Assembly (NCBI GenBank): GCA_029260755.1
Contig: JAJDCQ010000168.1
Coordinates: 177,954-241,953, forward strand
Direction of reading: 5' to 3'
DNA length: 64,000 nucleotides
Source of the DNA: Planctomycetota bacterium
GTDB lineage: Bacteria; Planctomycetota; J058; JAJDCQ01
Positions 26,476-34,986 of this stretch are shown here, one piece after another. Position 1 is the first letter of the stretch; each line of letters begins with the position of its first letter. Made by a program: the position numbers and the translations under genes. The notes below the pieces were generated by a model, which was given only the letters and a program-made list of their open reading frames with translations, was not told where the DNA came from and ran no database searches.

Positions 26476-29400
26476 GTGGACTCCGAAACGCTCGACCGCG
26501 CGATCATCAACGACCGCTACCGTGTCCAGAAGATCCTGGGGCGGGGAGGGATGGGTCGCGTCTACCTGGTCCGCGACCTCCTCGCGCCGGCGAGCGAGCC
26601 GCCCGGACCCGGACCGTCGCGCTCGGGCGCGGGGACCGCGAGCCTCGCCGACCGTCCGGCGCCGGCGGACCTCGCCCTCAAGTGCATCCCGGTCGGCAGC
26701 CGGTTCAGCGAGTTCGTCGACTACTTCAAGCACGAGTTCCGGACGCTCGCCAAGCTCCGTCACCCCAACATCGCCGAGGTCTACGACTTCGGCCTCATCG
26801 AGGAGACGGGGGAGTACTTCTTCACCTCGGAGTGGGTCGACGGCATCGACCTGATCACCGCCACCGAGGCGATGAGCTGGGAGGACTTCACCTCCGCGAT
26901 CGTCCAGACCTGCCGCGGGCTCGAGTACATCCACAGCCGCGGCCTGATCCACTACGACGTCAAGCCCTCGAACATCCTGGTGGCCGCCCGGCCCGCGGCC
27001 GACGGCGGCGGGATCGAGGTGAAGCTGATCGACTTCGGCCTGGCCGAGGAGCGGCGGCCGGGCGAGGCGATCGACGTCATCAAGGGGACGGTCAGCTACA
27101 TAGCCCCCGAGGTCGCCAAGAGCATCCCGATCGACAAGCGGGCCGACCTCTACAGCCTCGGGGTGACGCTCTATCAGTGCGCGACCCGCGAGCTGCCGTT
27201 CGTCGGGCACACCAACCTCGAGGTGATCCGCCAGCACATCCACATCCCGCCGCGGCGCCCGCGCGACCTGCGCCCCGACCTCCCCGAGGCGCTCGAGACG
27301 GTGATCCTCAAGCTGCTCGAGAAGGACCCGGGCGCGCGCTACGCGTCGGCGAACCAGGTGATCCGCTCGATCAACCGGATCACCGGCGGGAGCTTCGAGG
27401 TCGAGACGAAGGAGACGACCGAGTCCTACATCTACACCGGGCGCTTCGTCGGGCGGGGCGCCGAGTTCGCCCGCCTCGAGGCCGCGTTCGCCGGCGTCTT
27501 CGGCGACGTGGCGAGGACGGCGGCGTCGAGCGCCGCGACCGCCGCGGCCGAGCCGGGCGGAGAGGACGACTCCGACCCCCTCCTCAGTCTCGGATCGGAC
27601 CCCGCGAAGCTGCGGCCGCGTCGCCCGGGGGAGCTGCCCCCGGTCGTCGCCTCGCCGGCGCGCCCGGGCAGCTCGACGATCGCGGTGCCGGTGGAGCTTC
27701 CGGGCGACCCGCTCGCCGCCGACGAGGGCGGCGACGCCACCGCCGAGACCTCCGCCGATGCCGACGCCGCGCCAGACGCCCCGTCGCGGCTCATCCTCGT
27801 GAGCGGCGAGAGCGGGATCGGGAAGACGCGGCTGCTCCGCGAGTTCAAGAACCACGTCCAGCTCTCCGCCGTCGAGATCCACGAGGGCACGTGCAGCCGG
27901 GAGGGGCGCGCCTACCAGCCGTTCGTCGAGATCCTGAGGCGCCTGGCGCTCGGGGCGCGCGGCGCCGCCGATGCGCGCCCCGAGGATCGACCGCTCCCCA
28001 AGCCGGGGACCTCGTCGGCGGCGGCGTTCCTGAGCGCGGCGTCGGCGGCTCGGCGCGACGCGGTCGACGCCCTCCTCGAGCGCCACGGCGCCTACGTCGC
28101 CAAGCTCGTCCCCGAGCTCGCCGTCGAGGCGGGCGCGCAGCGGGCGGCCTTCCTCGATCCGGAGGCGGACCGCGTCCGACTCCTCGACCGCGTCTCGCGG
28201 TTCATCGTCGAGCTGGCGGCCGACCGCCCGATGGTCCTCTACATCCACGACGCCCACTGGGCCGACGAGACGACCGTCGAGCTCCTCCGGTTCCTCGCCC
28301 GTCAGATGCGGGTCGGCGCCGAGCTCGAGGCGAAGCTGCTCGTCCTGGTCACCTACCGCCCGAGCGAGGCCGACTCCGGCGCCCTCGGGCGAGCCCTCGA
28401 GGGGCTGGCCGCGGAGTGCCCGACCGAAGATCTCCACCTGCGGCCGCTCGCGGAGGCCGACGTCCTCCGCCTCATCACCAGCATGCTCGGGATCGAGGGC
28501 GGCGAGGGGAAGAAGGCCAGCCGCGACGAGCTCGCCGCGCACGCCGAGCTCCTCGCCCGGCGCCTCTTCGAGGAGACCAAGGGCAACCCGTTCTTCATCG
28601 AGGAGGTGATGAAGAGTCTCCTCGAGCAGCGTCTCGTCCGCGTCGTCGCCGGCCAGTGGCGGGCGAGCGCCGCCGACGTCGAGGCGCTCTCGCTGCCCAA
28701 GGGCGTGAAGGACGTGATCGGGGAGCGCCTCCGTCGCCTCGGGGAGCGGGAGTTCGAGGTGCTGACGTGGCTCGCGGTGATCCGCCGGGCGGCCACGATG
28801 GCGGAGCTGGAGGAGATCTCGGGGACGGGGCGCGACGAGGTGCTGCCGCTCCTCGAGGCGCTCGAGCGCAAGCAGATCGTCCACGGCTCGACCCGCGGCG
28901 GCCTCGTCGCCTACGAGCTCGCCCACGGCCTCACCCTCGAGGCCGTCTACGAGCAGATCGCGCCCGAGCGATCGGTCGAGCTCCACCGGCGGGTCGCCGA
29001 CACGCTCGAGGCGATGGTCCGCGAGGGCGACCTGGCCGAGGATCCCGGCGAGCTCGCCGACCATCTCGAGCGGGCCGGGGAGCGGGCGCGCGCGTTCGAC
29101 TACTGCGTCCGGGCGGGCGAGACGAACCGCGCCGTATTCGCCCTCCCCGAGGCGATCCGCTACTACCAGCGCGCGCTCGCCCTCCTCGACGCCGTCGCCG
29201 TCGAGCCGCGCCGGCGGTGGGGGATCGCCGAGCGCCTCGCCGAGGTGTACCTCCTCACCGGCGAGTACGACCGCGCCCTCGGCCTGTTCGAGACGATCCT
29301 CGGCGCCGACGACGAGTCCTCGGGGCCCGAGCTCGCGCCAGCCGCCCGGGCGAGGATCAACCGCAACGTCGGCGCGATCCACGAGCGCCGCGGCGCCTAC

Positions 29401-30798
29401 GACGCCGCCCTCGATGCCTACCGGAGCTGCATCGGCAGCGTCGCGGGCAGCCAGGAGGACGCGAACCTGCGCGCGGCGACCGCGAGCGTCCTCCTCAAGA
29501 CGGCCGACCTCCCCGATCAGGACCGCTACTCCGAGGCGCGTCGATGGGCCGAGAGCGCTCGCGACATCGTGCAGGCCTACCCCGAGACGCCCGACGTCGC
29601 GCGGATCTACGAGATCCTCGGCCTGACCCACGGCCGCTCCGGCGAGTTCCGGAAGGCCGAGGCGAACTTCCAGAAGAGTCACGACATCCACGCGCGGAGC
29701 GGCAACAGCGCGGGGATCGCGGGCAGCCTGTGCCTCCTCGGGAGCCTGGCGGCCGACCGCGGCGACCTGGCCGCGGCCACCCGTCGCTACGACCGCGCCC
29801 TCGAGATCGCCGAGGCGATCGGCCACGTCCAGGGCGTCGCCGAGACTGCCGGCCTCCTCGGCGACGTTCATCACGCGGCCGGCAACTACAAGCGAAGCCG
29901 GCAGCTCCACGGCAAGTCGCTCGCGATCCGCAAGCGGATCGACGACCGGGAGGGGATCGTCCGGTCGCTCAACCGCCTCGGCGTCCTCTATCACGACCTC
30001 GGCCAGCACGACCTCGCCATCCACCAGCTCGAGGAGAGCCGGCGCCTGTGCGCGGGGATGGAGGACCGGGACGAGCTCGCCAGCGCCCTCACCCAGCTCG
30101 GACGGATCTACACGACCGTCGGCGCGTTCGACCAGGCCGAGGACCACGCCAGCGACGCGCTCGGCGAGGCGATGCTGCTCGACCCGCGCGGCGCCGACGC
30201 CGAGAAGAGCGCGACCGCGCTGAAGGCGCACTGCTACTTCACCCTCGGGGCGCTCCGCGGCGCGCAGGGGCAGATCGACGAGGCCGAGCCGTACCTGCTG
30301 CGCGCCCTGACGATCTTCGAGCGGGCGGGCGCGCGCTACGAGGCGGCGAAGGTGCAGCTCGAGATCGCCGAGCTCCTCCTCGACGGCGGCGGCGCCGACC
30401 GGGCGCGCGCCGTGATCGACGCGGCGGCGGCGAAGGTCGCCGAGCTCGGCCTCCACAAGCTCGAGGTCGCGCATCTCCTCGTGCGCGGTCGGCTCCGGAC
30501 CGAGACCGATCCGGCGGGCGCGCTCGAGGATCTCCAGGGCGCCCAGGACGGCGCGCGGCGGCTCGAGAAGCCCGAGCTCGAGTGGCGGGCGGCCGCCGGC
30601 GCCGCCGTCTGCTTCGAGCGGCTCGGGGCGCTCGAGCGGGCGGCCGCCGCCTGCGTCGACGCGCTCGAGATCCTCAAGCGCCTCCACGCGCAGCTGCCGG
30701 CCGCCCTGAAGGCGGTCTACCTCCGGCACCCGGGGCGCCGGGCGGTCAGCGAGCGGTTCAAGGAGCTCCGGGCGCGGCTGCTGGAGGCGGCCTCGTGA
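26476..30798 (+). CDS. PknK-like Ser/Thr kinase with ATPase module and TPR tail (I)
   Basis: Encodes 1440 residues from the GTG at 26476. The kinase domain (about 15-300) has GRGGMGRVY, ALKCIPV, DFG (186-188) and IAPE, but the catalytic HRD reads HYD (159-161). An AAA/NTPase module follows, with Walker A GESGIGKT from residue 444 and a Walker B-like VLYIHDAHWADE. The C-terminal half (about 870-1420) is a TPR superhelix. This is the layout of PknK/MalT-like signalling ATPases, in which nucleotide binding and TPR ligands control the kinase. Its stop overlaps the GTG of its paralogue, so the two are coupled and probably form a hetero-complex. Confidence 0.9.
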   Translation: MDSETLDRAIINDRYRVQKILGRGGMGRVYLVRDLLAPASEPPGPGPSRSGAGTASLADRPAPADLALKCIPVGSRFSEFVDYFKHEFRTLAKLRHPNIAEVYDFGLIEETGEYFFTSEWVDGIDLITATEAMSWEDFTSAIVQTCRGLEYIHSRGLIHYDVKPSNILVAARPAADGGGIEVKLIDFGLAEERRPGEAIDVIKGTVSYIAPEVAKSIPIDKRADLYSLGVTLYQCATRELPFVGHTNLEVIRQHIHIPPRRPRDLRPDLPEALETVILKLLEKDPGARYASANQVIRSINRITGGSFEVETKETTESYIYTGRFVGRGAEFARLEAAFAGVFGDVARTAASSAATAAAEPGGEDDSDPLLSLGSDPAKLRPRRPGELPPVVASPARPGSSTIAVPVELPGDPLAADEGGDATAETSADADAAPDAPSRLILVSGESGIGKTRLLREFKNHVQLSAVEIHEGTCSREGRAYQPFVEILRRLALGARGAADARPEDRPLPKPGTSSAAAFLSAASAARRDAVDALLERHGAYVAKLVPELAVEAGAQRAAFLDPEADRVRLLDRVSRFIVELAADRPMVLYIHDAHWADETTVELLRFLARQMRVGAELEAKLLVLVTYRPSEADSGALGRALEGLAAECPTEDLHLRPLAEADVLRLITSMLGIEGGEGKKASRDELAAHAELLARRLFEETKGNPFFIEEVMKSLLEQRLVRVVAGQWRASAADVEALSLPKGVKDVIGERLRRLGEREFEVLTWLAVIRRAATMAELEEISGTGRDEVLPLLEALERKQIVHGSTRGGLVAYELAHGLTLEAVYEQIAPERSVELHRRVADTLEAMVREGDLAEDPGELADHLERAGERARAFDYCVRAGETNRAVFALPEAIRYYQRALALLDAVAVEPRRRWGIAERLAEVYLLTGEYDRALGLFETILGADDESSGPELAPAARARINRNVGAIHERRGAYDAALDAYRSCIGSVAGSQEDANLRAATASVLLKTADLPDQDRYSEARRWAESARDIVQAYPETPDVARIYEILGLTHGRSGEFRKAEANFQKSHDIHARSGNSAGIAGSLCLLGSLAADRGDLAAATRRYDRALEIAEAIGHVQGVAETAGLLGDVHHAAGNYKRSRQLHGKSLAIRKRIDDREGIVRSLNRLGVLYHDLGQHDLAIHQLEESRRLCAGMEDRDELASALTQLGRIYTTVGAFDQAEDHASDALGEAMLLDPRGADAEKSATALKAHCYFTLGALRGAQGQIDEAEPYLLRALTIFERAGARYEAAKVQLEIAELLLDGGGADRARAVIDAAAAKVAELGLHKLEVAHLLVRGRLRTETDPAGALEDLQGAQDGARRLEKPELEWRAAAGAAVCFERLGALERAAAACVDALEILKRLHAQLPAALKAVYLRHPGRRAVSERFKELRARLLEAAS

Positions 30799-33700
30799 CG
30801 GCCGAGCGCGCGACCCCGCAGGCGATCACGTCCGGCGACGTCGTCAACGGACGCTACCGCGTCGGCCGCGAGCTCGGGATCGGCTCGCTCGGCCGGGTGT
30901 TCGCCGCGACCGATCTCGCGGCCGGAGACCGCGAGGTCGCCCTGAAGGTCGTTCGACCCGAGCGCCTCACGAGCGACGGGATCGCGTTCCTGCGCCACGA
31001 GTTCGCCTACCTGACCCAGCTGGCCCATCCCAACGTCGCTCGGGTCTACGAGCTCGACCTCGTCCATCAGGCGCGGGACGCCGGCGCGCCCGCGTCGACG
31101 CCGGCGGCCGAGCCCGGGACCGACGCGAGCGGAGATCACCCCGAGGTGTTCTTCACGATCGAGCTCCTCGATGGCACCGACGTCGTCCGCGCGACCGAGG
31201 ACGCCTCCTGGGACGCGATCGTCGACGTGATCGTGCAGACCTGTCGCGGGCTCGAGTACATTCACGCGCGCGGCCTCGTCCACCACGACATCAAGCCGAA
31301 CAACATCTACGTCGTCCGCGGCGAGGGAGAGGGCGAGCCGCGCCGGGTCAAGATCCTCGACTTCCACCTCGCCCGCGAGGTCGGGATGGGAGACCTCGAC
31401 GGGCTGCGCGGGACGATCGCCTACATGGCGCCCGAGGTGGTCCTCGGCCGCCACGTCGACGCCCGCGCCGACCTCTACGGCCTCGGCTGCGTCCTCTACG
31501 AGGTCATCACCCGCCGTTTGCCGTTCCCGAAGACCGGCGACGCCGGCGAGCTCCTCCGCGCCCACGTCCGCGACGAGCCGCGACGCCTCCGCGACCTGCG
31601 CCCCGACGTCCCGCCGGCCCTCGAGGCCGTCGTGATGCGGCTCCTCGAGAAGGAGCCGGCGCGGCGCTTCCCGCGGGCGAACGACGTGATCCGCGCGGTC
31701 AACCACGGGCTCGGGAGCAGCCACGGTCTCGAGACGGCGTCCACCCGCGAGTCGTGGATCCGGAGCGCGCGGCTCGTCGGACGCGACGACACCCTCGACC
31801 GCCTCGAGACCCTGCTCGACCGCGCGACCGAGGCGAGCGAGGGCGGGGCGAGCACCACCGAGCCGGACCGGTCGCGCTCGCCCGACGATCTCGGCGCCCG
31901 CGTCGTGGTGGAGCAGACCACGGCGCCCGCGCCGATCCGCGTCGCGCTCCTGACGGGCGAGGGAGGGGTCGGCAAGACGCGCCTCGCCCACGAGTACCGG
32001 ATCGCATCGCAGGTGCGGGGCCTGCCCGTCTACGTGGCGAGCTTCGCCTCGGCCGGCGGCGAGCCCTACGCCGCGTTCCGGCGGATCGAGGCGGCCCTCG
32101 TCCGCAACCGGATCCTCCCGCCCGAGGGCGGCGCCGACGGCGCATCGCCGATCGAGCCCGCGCCCCGACCCGGCGCCCGGACCAAGAGCGACACCGGCAA
32201 CTTCGACCCCGAGGGGCGGCGGTCCGAGCGGCTGCGCGAGGCGGCGACCCTCGCCGACCGGCTCGTCCGGGCGAGCCGGGCGACGCCGTTCCTCGCCGTC
32301 CTCGAGGACCTCACCGTCGCCGACGAGGGCAGCCTCGCCCTGCTCCGCTACCTCGCCCGGAGCACGCAGCGCCTCCGCGCGCTCATCCTCGTGACGGTGC
32401 GCGACGACGAGCTCGGGGGCGACGCGCTCGAGACGGTCGAGGGGCTGCGCGAGCTGCCGAGCGTCACGACGGTCGCCCTCGAGCCGCTGCCGGAGCCCGA
32501 CGTGCGCGCGCTCCTCGCGTCGATGCTCGGGGTCGAGACCGAGCGCGTGCCCGAGCCGTTCGCCCGGCGCGTCGCCGCGGTCACCGGCGGCAACCCGCTC
32601 TTCGTCGAGGAGACGGTCAAGAGCCTGATCGAGAACGGGCATCTCGTCGGCGCCGACGGCGCCCTCACCCTCCCCGGCGAGACCGAGCAGCTCACGGTGG
32701 AGCCGGCCGGGTCGGTCAAGGAGGCGGTGGCCGGGCGGCTCGCGCGCCTCGACCCGCCGGTCCGCGCGCTCCTCGAGGCGGCCGCGGTCGCCGTCGACGG
32801 TCTCCCCCTCGCGATCCTCGCGAGCGTCGCCGGGATCGAGGTCGACGCGGCGGCCGAGGCGGCCGTCGTCCTCGAGCGGCGCGGGCTGCTCGTGCGGCCC
32901 GCCTCGCTCGACTCGGGCGCGTCGGCGTCGTGGCGGACGGCCCATGAGTCGATCCGGCAGGCGGTCTACGAGGCGATCGAGCCCGACCGACGGAAGGCGC
33001 TTCATCTGGCCGCCGCGTCGGTCCTCGCGGAGGCCGGCGAGGAGCTCGGCGACGCCGCGGCGACGGCCGCCGCCCTGGCGCGGCACTACGCGGCGGCGGA
33101 CGATCCCGAGCGCGCCCTCGAGCACGCGATCGACGCGGCCGACCAGGCCCGCGCCCGCTACGAGCGACAGCGCGCCGCCGACCTGACCGAGGAGGCGCTC
33201 GGACTCCTGAAGCGCCTCGACGACGGCCCCAAGGCGCGGGTGCGCGCGTTCCAGCTCGAGGTGCGCCTCGGCGAGGCGTTGATCGAGATCGGCGAGCTCG
33301 ACCGCGCGATCAAGCGCCTCGACCGGGCGCTCGCCAAGGTGACGATCGGGACCCGCGCGCCGGCCGAGCTCGTCTCGCGCGCCCAGCGAGCCATGGCGCG
33401 CGCCCAGCTCCGGCGCGGCGACATGGGCCTCGCCGCCCAGGCGGTCCGCGAGGGCCTCGCGGCGCTCGACGCCGCGCCGCGCCCGGTCGATCCGACCGAC
33501 GAGACGGCCGATCCGAAGATCGCCCTCGAGCGGGCGCGCCTCCTCGCGACCCGCGCCGAGATCGAGCTGTGGCGGAGCAGCTACGAGGGCTGCCACACGG
33601 CCGCCCGACAGGCGCTCGAGCAGTTCGAGGTGGCCGACGCGGTCGCGCAGACGGCGCCGGTGCTGCACCTCCTCCACCACGCCGCGTTCTTCCGGGGTCA

Positions 33701-34973
33701 CCTCGGCGAGGCGCGGGGCTGGCTCGACCGGAGCCTCGCGGTGAGCGAGGGCAACCGCAAGCGCGCCCTCGACCTGGCCGCGCGCCTCGGCGTCCCGCTC
33801 GACGACCTGCTCAGTCACGCGGCCGCCCGCGACGTCGTCGTCGCCGACGCGACGGCCCACGCCCGCGGCCTGTCGGCCGACGAGCGCGGCCGCCCGAGGC
33901 GGCGGCGGCGAGTCGGCGACGCGGGCGGCGTGACCCTCTACTTCACCAACCTCGGGACGGCCCACGACCTGTTTGCTCACGGGGCGGGCCTGCTCCGCTA
34001 CTACGAGCGGAAGATCGTCCTCCTCGACGCCTGCCGCGACCCCGAGGGGCGCGCCTGGGCCGAGAACAACGCGGCCAACCTGCGGCGCCTCCGCGGCGAG
34101 CACGCGGCGGCGATCGCCGGATACCGTCGGGCGCTCGACCTCCACCGCCTGATGGGCGCGCGGATCGGGATGGCGCTGGCGCTGGTCAACCTCGGTCAGG
34201 TGCTCGGCGACGTCGGCGCGTTCGACGCGGCCGTCGAGGCGGCCCGCGAGGGCGGGGCGCTCGCCGGCGACGGCGGCGCCCGCTGGCTCGCCGGCTACGG
34301 CCACCAGGCGGCCGTCACGGCGCTCCTCCGGGCCGGCCAGGTCGAGGAGGCGCTCGAGACCGTCAGCCGGGCGCGCGAGATCTTCGAGTCGATCGGCAAC
34401 CGCGTCGCGCTCCAGGACCTGGTCACCGATCGGGTCGAGGCGCTCCTCGCCGGCGGCATGCCGAAGGTCGCCCGGCGGATCGCGACCAAGACGCTGTCGG
34501 ACGCGCAGGCCGGTCTGAACGCGCCGAGCGAGGGCCCGATGCTGCTGCCGCCGTCCGCGGCCGCGCACGCGCGCCTCGCCGCCCTCGCCGCCTCGATGAG
34601 CCTGGAGGACGGCCGGCTCGACGAGGCGAGGGCGCACGCGCAGACCGCGATCGAGGCGGCGAGCGAGTCGATGTCGCGCGAGGTCGAGTGGATCGCGCGC
34701 GACGCAGCGGCCCGGACGGCCGAGGCCGCCGGCGAGCACGAGACGGCGGTCGAGCACGCCGTCGCGGCGATGGAGGTCCTCCGGACGGTCCGAAACGGGC
34801 TGCCGACCGACCTCCGGGGCGGCTACCTGGCCGACCCGCGCCGCGTGAGGGTGCGCGAGATGTTCACGAGAATCAGCAGCAGGCGTCCGGATTCTGACGC
34901 CGGCGACGAACGGGCTCCGGAGGGCGCCGCCGGCGGCGGCGCTCCGACGGAGTCCGGCGACACCGAGAGCTGA
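30795..34973 (+). CDS. PknK-like Ser/Thr kinase with ATPase module and TPR tail (II)
   Basis: Encodes 1392 residues; the GTG overlaps the preceding TGA. It has the same architecture as its upstream paralogue: kinase domain (about 15-300), Walker A GEGGVGKT (388-395), Walker B-like AVLEDLTVADE, and TPR repeats to the end. The kinase motifs diverge further: HRD is HHD (163-165) and DFG is DFH (189-191), while the ATP-site Lys (VALKVV) and MAPE are kept. The Mg-binding Asp remains, so activity cannot be excluded, but it may instead regulate its partner. It ends 13 nt before the GAF-GGDEF-sigma54 gene and is probably co-transcribed with it. Confidence 0.9.
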   Translation: MTAERATPQAITSGDVVNGRYRVGRELGIGSLGRVFAATDLAAGDREVALKVVRPERLTSDGIAFLRHEFAYLTQLAHPNVARVYELDLVHQARDAGAPASTPAAEPGTDASGDHPEVFFTIELLDGTDVVRATEDASWDAIVDVIVQTCRGLEYIHARGLVHHDIKPNNIYVVRGEGEGEPRRVKILDFHLAREVGMGDLDGLRGTIAYMAPEVVLGRHVDARADLYGLGCVLYEVITRRLPFPKTGDAGELLRAHVRDEPRRLRDLRPDVPPALEAVVMRLLEKEPARRFPRANDVIRAVNHGLGSSHGLETASTRESWIRSARLVGRDDTLDRLETLLDRATEASEGGASTTEPDRSRSPDDLGARVVVEQTTAPAPIRVALLTGEGGVGKTRLAHEYRIASQVRGLPVYVASFASAGGEPYAAFRRIEAALVRNRILPPEGGADGASPIEPAPRPGARTKSDTGNFDPEGRRSERLREAATLADRLVRASRATPFLAVLEDLTVADEGSLALLRYLARSTQRLRALILVTVRDDELGGDALETVEGLRELPSVTTVALEPLPEPDVRALLASMLGVETERVPEPFARRVAAVTGGNPLFVEETVKSLIENGHLVGADGALTLPGETEQLTVEPAGSVKEAVAGRLARLDPPVRALLEAAAVAVDGLPLAILASVAGIEVDAAAEAAVVLERRGLLVRPASLDSGASASWRTAHESIRQAVYEAIEPDRRKALHLAAASVLAEAGEELGDAAATAAALARHYAAADDPERALEHAIDAADQARARYERQRAADLTEEALGLLKRLDDGPKARVRAFQLEVRLGEALIEIGELDRAIKRLDRALAKVTIGTRAPAELVSRAQRAMARAQLRRGDMGLAAQAVREGLAALDAAPRPVDPTDETADPKIALERARLLATRAEIELWRSSYEGCHTAARQALEQFEVADAVAQTAPVLHLLHHAAFFRGHLGEARGWLDRSLAVSEGNRKRALDLAARLGVPLDDLLSHAAARDVVVADATAHARGLSADERGRPRRRRRVGDAGGVTLYFTNLGTAHDLFAHGAGLLRYYERKIVLLDACRDPEGRAWAENNAANLRRLRGEHAAAIAGYRRALDLHRLMGARIGMALALVNLGQVLGDVGAFDAAVEAAREGGALAGDGGARWLAGYGHQAAVTALLRAGQVEEALETVSRAREIFESIGNRVALQDLVTDRVEALLAGGMPKVARRIATKTLSDAQAGLNAPSEGPMLLPPSAAAHARLAALAASMSLEDGRLDEARAHAQTAIEAASESMSREVEWIARDAAARTAEAAGEHETAVEHAVAAMEVLRTVRNGLPTDLRGGYLADPRRVRVREMFTRISSRRPDSDAGDERAPEGAAGGGAPTESGDTES

Positions 34974-34986
34974 CAGGAGTCCTTCC

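Noticed and set aside
25942..30729. Very long minus-strand open frame opposite the first PknK-like gene
   Set aside because: Composition typical of antisense frames in GC-rich DNA; the plus strand has complete kinase, Walker and TPR motifs.
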